Part shown: positions 45,003 to 53,363 of the stretch, piece after piece
How positions within the stretch are numbered: the first letter of the stretch is position 1
How the letters are laid out: every line of letters starts with the position of its first letter
Assembly (NCBI GenBank): GCA_024408075.1
Contig: JAKSVK010000006.1
Coordinates: 1-62,580 of the forward strand
Direction: 5' to 3'
Length of the DNA: 62,580 nt
DNA from: Bacilli bacterium
Lineage (GTDB): Bacteria > Bacillota_I > Bacilli_A > RFN20 > CAG-826
Translations under genes and position numbers: made by a program
The notes under the pieces: generated by a model
The model's database searches: none
Seen by the model: the letters and a program-made list of their open reading frames with translations, nothing else
Told to the model about the DNA's origin: nothing

Positions 45003-46124
45003 TTACCTCTTGTTAACAAGAACAATTTCTTTCTTGTGCAAATTTATATGTTCGTTTTCTTCAATAATGCTATTTGGAGCGATGATAGCGTTTTCAATTT
45101 TAGCGCCTTTTTTAATAATGCAGTTTTCCATAATGACAGCTTTTTTACAAGATGCATGATTCTCAATAATTACTCCACTTGAAATAACGCATGAATCAAC
45201 ACTGCCTAAAATTATTGCTCCAGTTGCGGCAATTGAATTTTTAATTGAAGCATTTTTTCCAATATATTGAGGAACATTTAAAACATCTTTAGAATAAATT
45301 CTAAGAAGTGGGTCTCTATCAAATAAATCTAGATTGCTTCTATTTAAACAAACATCCATATTTGCTTCGTGAAGCGAAGTTAATGTACCAACATCTCTCC
45401 AATAACCAGAAAATCTATATGCTTGAAGAATTCTTTTATCTTTAAGCATTGTAGGAATAATATTTTTGCCAAAATCATGATCAGATTTTTCGTTTTTATC
45501 ATCTCTTAACAAGTATTTTTTAAGAGTCTTCCAAGTAAAGACATAGACGCCCATAGAAGCTAGATTACTTTTTGGTTGTTTTGGTTTCTCCTGGAAATCA
45601 ACAATTTGATCATTTTCGTCTACTGCCATAATACCAAAACGAGATGCTTCTTTTGGGTCAACTTCAATAACTGAAATCGTAGCATCTGCTTTTGATTTAA
45701 TATGTAAAGAAATCATATCTTGATATGAAGTTCTATATATATGATCACCAGAAAGAATGACAACATATTCTGCGCCTTCACTATCTAAAAAGTCAATATT
45801 TTGTGTGATGGCATCAGCTGTTCCTTTATACCAATTTGCACCACTTTCAGTTTGTCTTGGAGCAAGAGACGACATTAAAGAATGGACACCATTTAATCCC
45901 CATTTTTCTCCATTACCTATGTATTCATCAAGTTCGGTTGATTCATATTGAGTTAAAACACCAACAGTATTAATGCCTGAGTTAGCACAATTTGAAAGTG
46001 GAAAATCAATAATTCTATATTTTGCCGCAAATGAAACTGCTGGTTTTGCAGTCTTTCTTGTCAAAGATTCAAGACGAGTGCCTTTTCCTCCAGCTAGTAC
46101 CATCGCAACAACTTTTTGTTCCAT
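45003..46124 (-). CDS. glgC: Glucose-1-phosphate adenylyltransferase
   Basis: 373 residues. Catalytic loop AGGKGTRL, KPAVSFAAKYRIIDFPLSNCANSGI, LSGDHIYR, GYWRDVGT, and a C-terminal beta-helix of hexapeptide repeats. It makes ADP-glucose from glucose 1-phosphate and ATP, the committed step of glycogen synthesis. First gene of the string; AGGA lies 10 bases before the ATG. A TATAAA about 30 bases upstream may be its -10, but no convincing -35 is visible. Confidence 0.96.
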   Translation of the reverse strand: MEQKVVAMVLAGGKGTRLESLTRKTAKPAVSFAAKYRIIDFPLSNCANSGINTVGVLTQYESTELDEYIGNGEKWGLNGVHSLMSSLAPRQTESGANWYKGTADAITQNIDFLDSEGAEYVVILSGDHIYRTSYQDMISLHIKSKADATISVIEVDPKEASRFGIMAVDENDQIVDFQEKPKQPKSNLASMGVYVFTWKTLKKYLLRDDKNEKSDHDFGKNIIPTMLKDKRILQAYRFSGYWRDVGTLTSLHEANMDVCLNRSNLDLFDRDPLLRIYSKDVLNVPQYIGKNASIKNSIAATGAIILGSVDSCVISSGVIIENHASCKKAVIMENCIIKKGAKIENAIIAPNSIIEENEHINLHKKEIVLVNKR

Positions 46125-46240
46125 ACTTTGTATTCCTGCTCTATCTTAATCCATTTTATATAACTAATAAACAAATAAATTTATTTATTAAATCACCGAA
46201 ATAATAATTCGCATAATAACATGACGTCTCAAAACTAATA

Positions 46241-46255
46241 AAGTAGGTTATTTTA
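46241..46255. repeat. 15-bp sequence shared with 33596-33610
   Basis: AAGTAGGTTATTTTA occurs in two intergenic regions, each followed within a few bases by TTATCA. It may be a shared regulatory site; chance cannot be excluded. Confidence 0.3.
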
Positions 46256-46289
46256 ATTATTATCACTTTATCAAAATTTCAACTTGTTT

Positions 46290-46295
46290 TATAAT
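46290..46295 (+). promoter_or_regulatory. Consensus -10 placed for a leaderless transcript
   Basis: TATAAT ends 7 bases before the ATG at 46303. A possible -35 is TTATCA (46268-46273, 16-base spacer). No ribosome site. Confidence 0.5.
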
Positions 46296-46302
46296 GATTG
46301 AC

Positions 46303-46767
46303 ATGAAGTTAAAAGTTAAACCTTGGAGAATCATTTGGAGATTCCTAATTGTTCTTGCAGTAATACTTGCAATTGTGTTTTCCTCAACAATTAGTGTCTT
46401 TTATGATTTTGCAAACGGTGAATTTTATCCTTGGAAATCAACACAGACAATCATTGTAGTAGCGATGGTAGTTTTAGCTGTTGTTGCTTTTATTCCAAGC
46501 ATAACTGCATCTTATTATGTGTGTGAAAATTCTTATTTTTTACAAGTAAAATATGGAAGAGAATATCAATTTGATTATAAAAATATTGAGTTTATCGATT
46601 TTGAAAAAAGTGAGAAAAAAGATATGGTTATTTTTTATACCAGATCTTCAAAAATGAGATATCTCCTTGCTGATGAAAATGGAATACTACTTAAAACTCT
46701 TAAAAAGAAGTGCGATAATCTCATGGATAAAGATGAATTTTACCGAGTTCATCCAGAAGAAAGATAA
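46303..46767 (+). CDS. Small membrane protein with a PH-like cytoplasmic domain, unknown function
   Basis: 154 residues: two membrane segments (about 12-34 and 47-70), then a compact basic beta-rich domain (LQVKYGREYQFDYKNIEFIDFE) resembling bacterial PH-like domains of two-TM proteins. No known family member is identified. The ATG at 46303 is favoured over the ATG at 46294, which lies inside the -10 box. Apparently leaderless. It stands alone between glgC and rpmB. Confidence 0.75.
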   Translation: MKLKVKPWRIIWRFLIVLAVILAIVFSSTISVFYDFANGEFYPWKSTQTIIVVAMVVLAVVAFIPSITASYYVCENSYFLQVKYGREYQFDYKNIEFIDFEKSEKKDMVIFYTRSSKMRYLLADENGILLKTLKKKCDNLMDKDEFYRVHPEER

Positions 46768-46775
46768 CTTAGTTA

Positions 46776-46804
46776 TTGAATACTTGTTTATCTTATGTTA
46801 AGAT
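46776..46804 (+). promoter_or_regulatory. Promoter of rpmB
   Basis: -35 TTGAAT (46776-46781), 17-base spacer, -10 TAAGAT (46799-46804). Confidence 0.65.
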
Positions 46805-46831
46805 ACCCAAGAAATTTGAGGAGGATACGTT

Positions 46832-47023
46832 ATGTCAAGAGTATGTCCAGTCACAGGAAAAGGACCAGTCAGTGGTAATAATCGTTCACATTCTTTAAGA
46901 GCAACTCGTAGAAAATGGAACACAAATCTTCAATCTCATACAGTTATCGTTGATGGAAAGCCTACACGTGTTCGTATGTCAAACCGTGCTTACAAAACCC
47001 TCAACAAAGCTAATAAAGATTAA
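46832..47023 (+). CDS. rpmB: 50S ribosomal protein L28
   Basis: 63 residues, normal size, starting [20 protein letters not shown]. Large-subunit protein. GAGGAGG site. Monocistronic with its own promoter and terminator, opposite in direction to the rpe-prkC cluster, the same arrangement as in B. subtilis. Confidence 0.97.
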   Translation: MSRVCPVTGKGPVSGNNRSHSLRATRRKWNTNLQSHTVIVDGKPTRVRMSNRAYKTLNKANKD

Positions 47024-47038
47024 TTAAACTAACTGATT

Positions 47039-47070
47039 AAAAAACAAGATCGTGAAGGTCTTGTTTTTTT
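47039..47070 (+). terminator. Terminator after rpmB, usable in both directions
   Basis: Stem AAAAAACAAGATC / GGTCTTGTTTTTT (13 pairs, one G-U), 5-base loop, T tail. On the other strand the A run provides a T tail for the convergent gene ending at 47069. Confidence 0.85.
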
Positions 47071-47707
47071 ATATCATAGATATAACTATAAACGAAACTT
47101 GAGATAATAAGAATATAAATATCGTTAGCCATTCTGTTCTTGCTAATTGGAAAGTTTTAGGTCTAACACTTATTCCTTTTTCATCTTTTACATAATCTAA
47201 ATCTAATAATCTTGGATTTAACACATAAATCAAACTAACTATCACAATTGCTAAATCTATAATAATAGGGATTAACATTATCAAGTTTTTATCTATTGAA
47301 TAAATTCTAAAGTCATTTACTAAATTAAAAGAACTTAACGCAATAGTCCCAATAACAAATAAAAACGCACAAGTATAATGTTCTTTTAATTTTGATAAAG
47401 GAATAAATAAAATTGCAATAAAACAACAAATAATTAAGGCAGCTAAAATAGCTTGAATCATACGTGAGACTTCAAACCCATTAACAGATGCAGCATTAAT
47501 AATAAAATTAGAAAAATAGCAAGCTCCAGAAGCAAAAGCAAAAACATTAATTAGCATGTTTCTTGGATGTTGAACGGACCATACTTCAAAAGGAAAAACA
47601 TTAGAAAAATTAAGATTTGTATTAGTGAATTTCTTATAAATAAATTTAGATAAGAATATATAAATAACTAAAAATAATATAGAACAAACCGCTAAAGCTA
47701 TTTGCAT
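47069..47707 (-). CDS. Multi-span membrane protein, unknown function
   Basis: 212 residues with about six hydrophobic segments (roughly 3-22, 51-70, 83-105, 113-132, 143-163, 192-211) and few charged loops. No family recognised. It starts 3 bases after the rpe stop and is the last gene of the large minus-strand string. In Bacillus this position between rpe and rpmB holds thiamine-related genes, which this protein does not resemble. Confidence 0.8.
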   Translation of the reverse strand: MQIALAVCSILFLVIYIFLSKFIYKKFTNTNLNFSNVFPFEVWSVQHPRNMLINVFAFASGACYFSNFIINAASVNGFEVSRMIQAILAALIICCFIAILFIPLSKLKEHYTCAFLFVIGTIALSSFNLVNDFRIYSIDKNLIMLIPIIIDLAIVIVSLIYVLNPRLLDLDYVKDEKGISVRPKTFQLARTEWLTIFIFLLSQVSFIVISMI

Positions 47708-47710
47708 GAT

Positions 47711-48370
47711 TTATCTCAAACTATCAATTCTTTCTTTTATATCATCGTGACCAAAGATATAACTTCCAGCCACTAAAACATCGACACCAGCAAGACGGGC
47801 TAATTTGCCTGTCTCTTTGTTAATGCCACCATCAATTTCGATAATAACATTTTTAACTTCGTTGATTTGCATATAATCTTTAAGTTCAACTACCTTATTA
47901 AGCATATCAGGCATAAATGATTGTCCACCAAAACCAGGCTCAACAGACATAACCAAAACAAGATCGAGCGAATATAAAAATGGGAATATTTTAGAAATAG
48001 GTGTATCTGGTTTAACAGAAATGCCTGCTTTTGCACCACATTCATGGATTAAATCGATGACCCGAAACACTTCTTTATCATCACGGCACGCTTCGTAATG
48101 GAAGGTTAAAATTTCAGCACCAGCTTTGATAAATTCAGGTGCATACTTATAAGGATCAGAAATCATGATATGCACATCATTAACCATGTGATGAGAATGA
48201 GCAATATTCTTTAAAACTGGCTGTCCAAAAGAAATATTAGGAACAAAATGGCCATCCATTACATCAAAATGAAGCCATTCCGCACCAGCTTTTTCAACAC
48301 TCTCAATATCAGCAAATAAATGATTAAAATTTGCACTTAAGATTGAAGGAGCAACGATTGTCTTGTTCAT
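47711..48370 (-). CDS. rpe: Ribulose-phosphate 3-epimerase
   Basis: 219 residues, TIM barrel with IVAPSILSANF, HFDVMDGHFVPNISFG, VHIMI, VMSVEPGFGGQSF and IEIDGGI. It interconverts ribulose 5-phosphate and xylulose 5-phosphate in the pentose phosphate pathway. It follows prkC by 30 bases; in Bacillus the GTPase gene rsgA lies between these two, and it is missing here. Confidence 0.97.
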   Translation of the reverse strand: MNKTIVAPSILSANFNHLFADIESVEKAGAEWLHFDVMDGHFVPNISFGQPVLKNIAHSHHMVNDVHIMISDPYKYAPEFIKAGAEILTFHYEACRDDKEVFRVIDLIHECGAKAGISVKPDTPISKIFPFLYSLDLVLVMSVEPGFGGQSFMPDMLNKVVELKDYMQINEVKNVIIEIDGGINKETGKLARLAGVDVLVAGSYIFGHDDIKERIDSLR

Positions 48371-48400
48371 AATAATACCCTCTATATTCTATACCAACTA

Positions 48401-49264
48401 TTATCTATTATGAAATAGCCTTGAGAACATTCCTTTCTGATTATCCTTATTTTTACTTTTGATTTCTAATAAATCATCTAACATCTCATCAACACTTTGG
48501 TAACGTTCTTTCTTGTTCTTACAAGTAGCTTTTCTGATAATCTTATCAAGCTGTTTAGAATGCTTAATATTGCCGATATCGGAAATAGATTGAATTTCTT
48601 CAGTCAAATGAGCTTTCATTTCCTCATGAGAATTACATTTCATAAATGGGGTTTTCCCAGTTACAAATTCAAATAAAATAATACCAAGTGAATAAATATC
48701 AGACTGTTTTGTGTATGTTTTACTTAAAATAACATCTGGGTCTAAATATTGCGCACTACCAAATAAATGAGTTTTTGCAGGTTCTAAACATCTTGTAGCA
48801 ATACCAAAATCCACTACTTTAATGATTCCATCATGAAGTAGCATAAGATTATCAGGTTTTAAATCATTATGAGTTATTTCATGACTATGAATTAATCTAA
48901 CAGTAGAAGCAATTTGAATCATATAATCAATTGCTTCATCACTATCAAACGATCCTCTCTCATCAAGTACTTCTTTCATGGTTTTACCATTCAAAATCTC
49001 ATATGTCATATAAGGTCTAGCATCAATAGAACCAACATTAAATATTTTAAAAACGTGAGCATCATTGAATGCGGATGCTAATCTAACTTCGTTTTTAAAA
49101 GATTCAACATTTTCGAAATTGGTAGTAGCCTCTTTTAATATTTTCATAGCTACTGTTCGACGAGTAAATGTATCATGGCATTCATAAATCTCTGCCATAC
49201 CGCCAACAGCAATCATTTTTGTGACGATATATCTGGAATCTAAAAGCTTATTAAAAGGGAGCAT
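48401..49264 (-). CDS. prkC: Soluble Hanks-type Ser/Thr protein kinase, PrkC homologue without TM or PASTA domains
   Basis: 287 residues, against about 600-650 for PrkC. A complete kinase domain: Gly-rich loop AVGGMAEIY, ATP lysine in VAMK (Lys41), catalytic loop HNDLKPDN (132-139, HND in place of HRD), metal-binding DFG (152-154) and SAQYLDPD. It ends in a short basic tail; there is no membrane segment and there are no PASTA repeats, so it cannot sense muropeptides like normal PrkC. It overlaps prpC by one base (TAATG). It should phosphorylate cytoplasmic proteins, reversed by PrpC. Confidence 0.92.
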   Translation of the reverse strand: MLPFNKLLDSRYIVTKMIAVGGMAEIYECHDTFTRRTVAMKILKEATTNFENVESFKNEVRLASAFNDAHVFKIFNVGSIDARPYMTYEILNGKTMKEVLDERGSFDSDEAIDYMIQIASTVRLIHSHEITHNDLKPDNLMLLHDGIIKVVDFGIATRCLEPAKTHLFGSAQYLDPDVILSKTYTKQSDIYSLGIILFEFVTGKTPFMKCNSHEEMKAHLTEEIQSISDIGNIKHSKQLDKIIRKATCKNKKERYQSVDEMLDDLLEIKSKNKDNQKGMFSRLFHNR

Positions 49265-50016
49265 TAATCATTTCCCTCCCAAATAATAATTGCCATGTTA
49301 TCGCTTCCACCATTTGCATTAGCAAATGATATAAGTTGTTTGCACTTTCTTTCTGGAGTATCTGAACTATTTAAAATCATTTCTAAATCATTTTCTGAAA
49401 CATTATTATAAACGCCATCGGTACATAACATTATTTTTTGTCCAAAATACATAAAGTTTTTAAAGTCAACGCTGCACTCTTTTCTTATGCCAATTGCATT
49501 TGTAATTTTATGTCTTTCAGGATGAGATTTAGCTCCTTCTTCATCAAGTTTTTTACTATGAATTAGATATTCCACATAAGATTGATCAGTTGATAATTGA
49601 GCTAACTGCTGATTTTCAAGTGAATATATACGTGAGTCACCTACTTGAGCAGTAACAAGAAGATCTCCGCTAATAATGCATAAAGACATTGTAGTGCCCA
49701 TTTTTGAATATTCTTTATTCATTCTTGCTCTAGCAAAAATCTCACTATTTATTGTTTTAACAACTTTATAAATCCACTTTTGAATGGCTTTTTCATTTTT
49801 AAATTTCTTATCTAGTTGGTCAAATGAAGACTGTAATCCATTAACTAAAAATCTGGATGCAAAGTCGCCTTTATTTCTACCACCCATTCCATCGCTTACA
49901 CAAAGAAGAACATCCCCAAAAGCATTAACTTTAGCTAAATATGAGTCTTCATTATCGCTTCGGACTAATCCGATATCGCTTATAGCATAAAATGTCCCAG
50001 AATTATATCTCTTCAT
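49264..50016 (-). CDS. prpC: PP2C-family Ser/Thr protein phosphatase
   Basis: 250 residues, normal PrpC length. Metal-binding motifs SDNEDSY, CVSDGMGG, VTAQVGDSR, LCTDGVY and GGSDNMAI are all present, so it should be an active Mn/Mg-dependent phosphatase. It removes phosphates added by the kinase encoded directly downstream. Its start lies 14 bases inside rlmN. Confidence 0.95.
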   Translation of the reverse strand: MKRYNSGTFYAISDIGLVRSDNEDSYLAKVNAFGDVLLCVSDGMGGRNKGDFASRFLVNGLQSSFDQLDKKFKNEKAIQKWIYKVVKTINSEIFARARMNKEYSKMGTTMSLCIISGDLLVTAQVGDSRIYSLENQQLAQLSTDQSYVEYLIHSKKLDEEGAKSHPERHKITNAIGIRKECSVDFKNFMYFGQKIMLCTDGVYNNVSENDLEMILNSSDTPERKCKQLISFANANGGSDNMAIIIWEGND

Positions 50017-51052
50017 TTTCTTTTGCCTTTGCTCTTAATTGTCCACATGCAGCATCAATATCGCTGCCAAATTCTTTTCTTATCGTGGCTTTTACGCCAT
50101 TTTTCATTAATATGTCTAAAAATGCATGGACACGATTTCCAGAACTTCTCTTATAATCAAACTTATTTGTTTCATTATATGGAATTAAATTAACATAACC
50201 ACATGTGCCTTTAATTAGATTAATTAATTCAATTGCACATTCTTTTGTATCGTTAATTCCTTCTAAAAGAAGGTATTCATATGTAACTCTTCTTCCAGCT
50301 TTCTTTTCATATTTTTTAATAGCATCAATAACTTCTTCGAGTGGATGAGCTTTGTTAATTTTCATTAAAGCACTTCTGAGTTTATTATTTGGAGCGTGTA
50401 AAGAGATTGCTAAATTTGTTTGTAAGCCTTCGCTACCATATTGAATAATCTTGTCAGGTAATCCACAAGTGGATACGGTAATATGTCTAGCTCCAATTGC
50501 TAGTCCTTTTTGAGCATTAATAATTCTAATGAAGTCCATGACATTATCATAATTATCAAAAGGCTCTCCAGTTCCCATTACTACAACATGAGTAACTCTT
50601 TCGCCTTTTCCTTCTTCTTTAAGTAAATTATTAACAACTAAAATTTGTCCAACTAATTCATGAGGAAGAAGACTTCTTTGTTTGCCAAGCATTCCACTTG
50701 AGCAGAAAGAACAGCCCATATTGCATCCTACTTGAGAAGAAACACAAACTGCATTTCCATAGTTATAACGCATTAACACAGTTTCAACTTTTGACCCATC
50801 TTCTAACTCAAGAAGGAGTTTAATAGTTCCATCACTTGAAACTTGTTTAACACTGATTTTAGGAATTGAAATTTCAAACTTTTCTTTAAGTACTTCACGG
50901 AAAGAAAGTGAGATGTCAGTCATCTCATCAAAGCTTGTTGCTTTTTTCTCATAAAGCCATGTGTAAAGTTGGATGGCTCTAAAAGGTTTTTGCCCTAATT
51001 CTACCATCAAGCTTTGTAGCTTAGATAACTCCATTCCGTACAAATTTACCAT
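50003..51052 (-). CDS. rlmN: Dual-specificity 23S rRNA/tRNA m2A methyltransferase
   Basis: 349 residues. Radical-SAM cluster motif CNMGCSFCSSG, the family signature GMGEPFDNYDNV (here starting VVMGTGEP), and a C-terminal Cys region GSDIDAACGQL. It methylates A2503 of 23S rRNA and A37 of certain tRNAs. The ATG at 51052 overlaps the stop of the RsmB-like gene as ATGA. Confidence 0.95.
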   Translation of the reverse strand: MVNLYGMELSKLQSLMVELGQKPFRAIQLYTWLYEKKATSFDEMTDISLSFREVLKEKFEISIPKISVKQVSSDGTIKLLLELEDGSKVETVLMRYNYGNAVCVSSQVGCNMGCSFCSSGMLGKQRSLLPHELVGQILVVNNLLKEEGKGERVTHVVVMGTGEPFDNYDNVMDFIRIINAQKGLAIGARHITVSTCGLPDKIIQYGSEGLQTNLAISLHAPNNKLRSALMKINKAHPLEEVIDAIKKYEKKAGRRVTYEYLLLEGINDTKECAIELINLIKGTCGYVNLIPYNETNKFDYKRSSGNRVHAFLDILMKNGVKATIRKEFGSDIDAACGQLRAKAKENEEI

Positions 51053-52302
51053 CAAATCCCCACTTTTTTATTTAAAATTGCATAATATAAGCAACTATCT
51101 AACTCTTCAAAAGGAAAATATTGATGATCATCTTTGAGTTCAAATTCAGGATGATTAGCTAAGAATTCTCCAATCACATTTATCGACTCTTTTTTCGAAA
51201 GAGTAGGTATCATATAAACAAGTTTTCCGCCTTCTTCAATTAAAGAAGCACATTCTTCTAAAGCAAGTTTTTCATTTGCAATCATTTCATCTAATCTTTC
51301 TTGTTTAACTCTTAAGAAGAAATCAGGAGTACTTCTAAGTAAATCTAAACTTGTTGATAAAGGAAGACAGAAGAAAAGAGAAACAGGTGAAGAAATACAA
51401 GTTACTAAACTAGTTTCTTTTGCATTATAAACCGCTACTCCATTTAGATGATTATTCTCAATTGTATGAAGAGTATCAAAATATGTTTGAGTATGTGAAG
51501 TAACTATGTCTAGATTGATATCTTTTCCAAGTCTTGCACATAAATCTAAATATATATTATTAGGAACAGCGCTATAAATAGCGATATTCTTAATTGGTTC
51601 TACCTCAAGATTATCGATTATATATTTAGTGGCAGGTCTAAAGAAGAAAATACTATTATCTTTAAACTCTTCTAATGTTTTTGGGGTTCCTTTACCTCTA
51701 AACATCAACACATTTTCAATTGGTGAAGAAATAAAATCACTGTGTGAAGATAAGAAATCATTCACATTTAGTTTGTGCTCATCAATTCTTACAGTTGGAA
51801 CGGATTGATGATAATTTGCTTTAAGCATCTTATAAACAACACCTTTTCCATATTGTTTTTGCCACATCTTAATAACCCAACTTGGTGTATTGAAACGCAT
51901 CGATAAAAATTCAGGTGAATCTTTATCAAATTCAGTTGGAATTAATTCATTTGAATTAGAAACAAATTCAATTATTTCATCTATCTTATCGTTATCTAAA
52001 TCAGTTTTAGCTAACTGCAAAATTTCTTTATCTAAAAATCGTTTTAAGAATAAGTGATTTGCTAAATAAAATCTTAAATAAACTGTTTTTTCAAATTCAA
52101 TTTCTCCAATAAATCTTTGAAGTAAAGAATCAAAAACCAAATGATGTCGAAGTTCACAACCAACCAAAGAGGTAATATTTGATCTGATGTCTTTTTCAAC
52201 AATGTTGTTAGCCTTAAAAGCATTTCTTAAAGCAAGTGCAAAAGGGACTTCTTTAACAACTACTTTATTTAATATTTCTTTCGAAATTTCAAAAATATTC
52301 AT
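51052..52302 (-). CDS. rsmB: Degenerate RsmB-like rRNA methyltransferase, probable pseudoenzyme
   Basis: 416 residues, normal RsmB length, exactly in the rsmB position before rlmN. The N-terminal third is a NusB-like helical domain. The C-terminal part retains the fold landmarks LRSTPDFFLRVKQERL and LIEEGGKLVYMIPTLSKKES. The key residues are gone: the SAM motif DLCAAPGGKT reads AIYSAVPNNI (241-250); the PCS catalytic motif reads CLPLST (312-317); the second cysteine motif STCS reads YMIPT (363-367). It is thus unlikely to make m5C967. The frame is intact, so it probably keeps a non-catalytic, RNA-binding role (inference). Confidence 0.85.
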   Translation of the reverse strand: MNIFEISKEILNKVVVKEVPFALALRNAFKANNIVEKDIRSNITSLVGCELRHHLVFDSLLQRFIGEIEFEKTVYLRFYLANHLFLKRFLDKEILQLAKTDLDNDKIDEIIEFVSNSNELIPTEFDKDSPEFLSMRFNTPSWVIKMWQKQYGKGVVYKMLKANYHQSVPTVRIDEHKLNVNDFLSSHSDFISSPIENVLMFRGKGTPKTLEEFKDNSIFFFRPATKYIIDNLEVEPIKNIAIYSAVPNNIYLDLCARLGKDINLDIVTSHTQTYFDTLHTIENNHLNGVAVYNAKETSLVTCISSPVSLFFCLPLSTSLDLLRSTPDFFLRVKQERLDEMIANEKLALEECASLIEEGGKLVYMIPTLSKKESINVIGEFLANHPEFELKDDHQYFPFEELDSCLYYAILNKKVGI

Positions 52303-52313
52303 TCAAATCCCCA

Positions 52314-52781
52314 TTATTTTTTATGATTACAGCAATCATGTTCTTCAAAAATATCACCAGTATAGATCTCGTCATCTCCTTCGCCTTCTTGAATATCTTC
52401 GTCATATTCTTGCTCTTGAAGGTCGACTTGATTTTCCTCTGTTAAATAAGATGGGTAGGCCTCATTCTTATATTCAAAAACATCATGTCTACAGTGATAA
52501 GTAAATTCAACTTGGACATGAATAGCAATTTCTTTAATGGTATGAGAAAGCAAATCAAAAACTTGCTTTTGAACTCTTTCCATTTCTTCAGGAGCATCAA
52601 CTTTTATTATTGCCTTCCAGGAAGTTTGCTCTACTCCTTTATGAAAAACCATTGAGTCAGGTGCTATGAAATTAACTTCTTCTTCCTTAGTCTCATAGAC
52701 ATTTGCTAATAATGGAGTTAACTCTTTTGAGATTTCTCCAACAACGAATTGATCAATTCCATACACATAAACGTTAACCAT
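52314..52781 (-). CDS. DUF1904-like small protein with acidic C-terminal tail
   Basis: 155 residues. The first ~110 (VYVYGIDQFVVGEISKELTP, WKAIIKVDAPEEMERVQKQV, VQVEFTYH) resemble the tautomerase-like DUF1904 proteins of Firmicutes, but weakly. A very acidic stretch follows (about 118-145) with a His/Cys-rich end, EEHDCCNHKK, which could bind metal. It lies between gmk and the rsmB-like gene, 3 bases after gmk. No function is known. Confidence 0.6.
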   Translation of the reverse strand: MVNVYVYGIDQFVVGEISKELTPLLANVYETKEEEVNFIAPDSMVFHKGVEQTSWKAIIKVDAPEEMERVQKQVFDLLSHTIKEIAIHVQVEFTYHCRHDVFEYKNEAYPSYLTEENQVDLQEQEYDEDIQEGEGDDEIYTGDIFEEHDCCNHKK

Positions 52782-52784
52782 AAG

Positions 52785-53363
52785 CTACCTCGATTTCCTA
52801 TTTTTCGCTTTTATATAATCCACAATACTTTGACTTGCTTTTTCAACTGTATCATTTAAAACAATATAGTCATAATTCCCGGCCATACTCATTTCTTTTT
52901 TGCCTTTTTCAAGCCTTGCTTGAATTAACTCTTCGCTTTCAGTTTTTCTTCTACGAATACGATTTTCAAGTGCCTTAACATTTGGTGGCATTAAAAAGAA
53001 AGAGATAACACGATCATCTGTAACATTAGACATAACTTTAGCAGCCCCGTTGACTTCAATCTCAAGGAAAACATTTTTCCCTTGGTTTCTTAACGACTCA
53101 ACTTTATCTCTTGGGGTGCCGTATCGATTTCCAACAAATTCTTCCCATTCAAGAAAATTATTTTCATCAATATTTCTTTGGAATTCTTCTTGAGTTACAA
53201 AGTAATAATCTTCTCCATCCACCTCTTTTTCTCTTGGTGCACGCGTTGTCATTGAGATTGAGTAAGTAAAATCTAAGTCAAAATTATTAAAAATATATCT
53301 TCTGACTGTTCCTTTCCCGACTCCTGAAGGTCCTGAGAGAATAATTAACAAACCTTTTTTCAT
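52785..53363 (-). CDS. gmk: Guanylate kinase
   Basis: 192 residues. P-loop SGPSGVGKGTV, SMTTRAPREKEVDGEDYYFV and the lid region NRIRRRKTESEE. It converts GMP to GDP. ATGA overlap with trmL. In Bacillus gmk also lies upstream of the rsmB-rlmN-prpC-prkC cluster; rpoZ, coaBC, priA, def and fmt, normally in between, are missing here. Confidence 0.96.
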   Translation of the reverse strand: MKKGLLIILSGPSGVGKGTVRRYIFNNFDLDFTYSISMTTRAPREKEVDGEDYYFVTQEEFQRNIDENNFLEWEEFVGNRYGTPRDKVESLRNQGKNVFLEIEVNGAAKVMSNVTDDRVISFFLMPPNVKALENRIRRRKTESEELIQARLEKGKKEMSMAGNYDYIVLNDTVEKASQSIVDYIKAKNRKSR

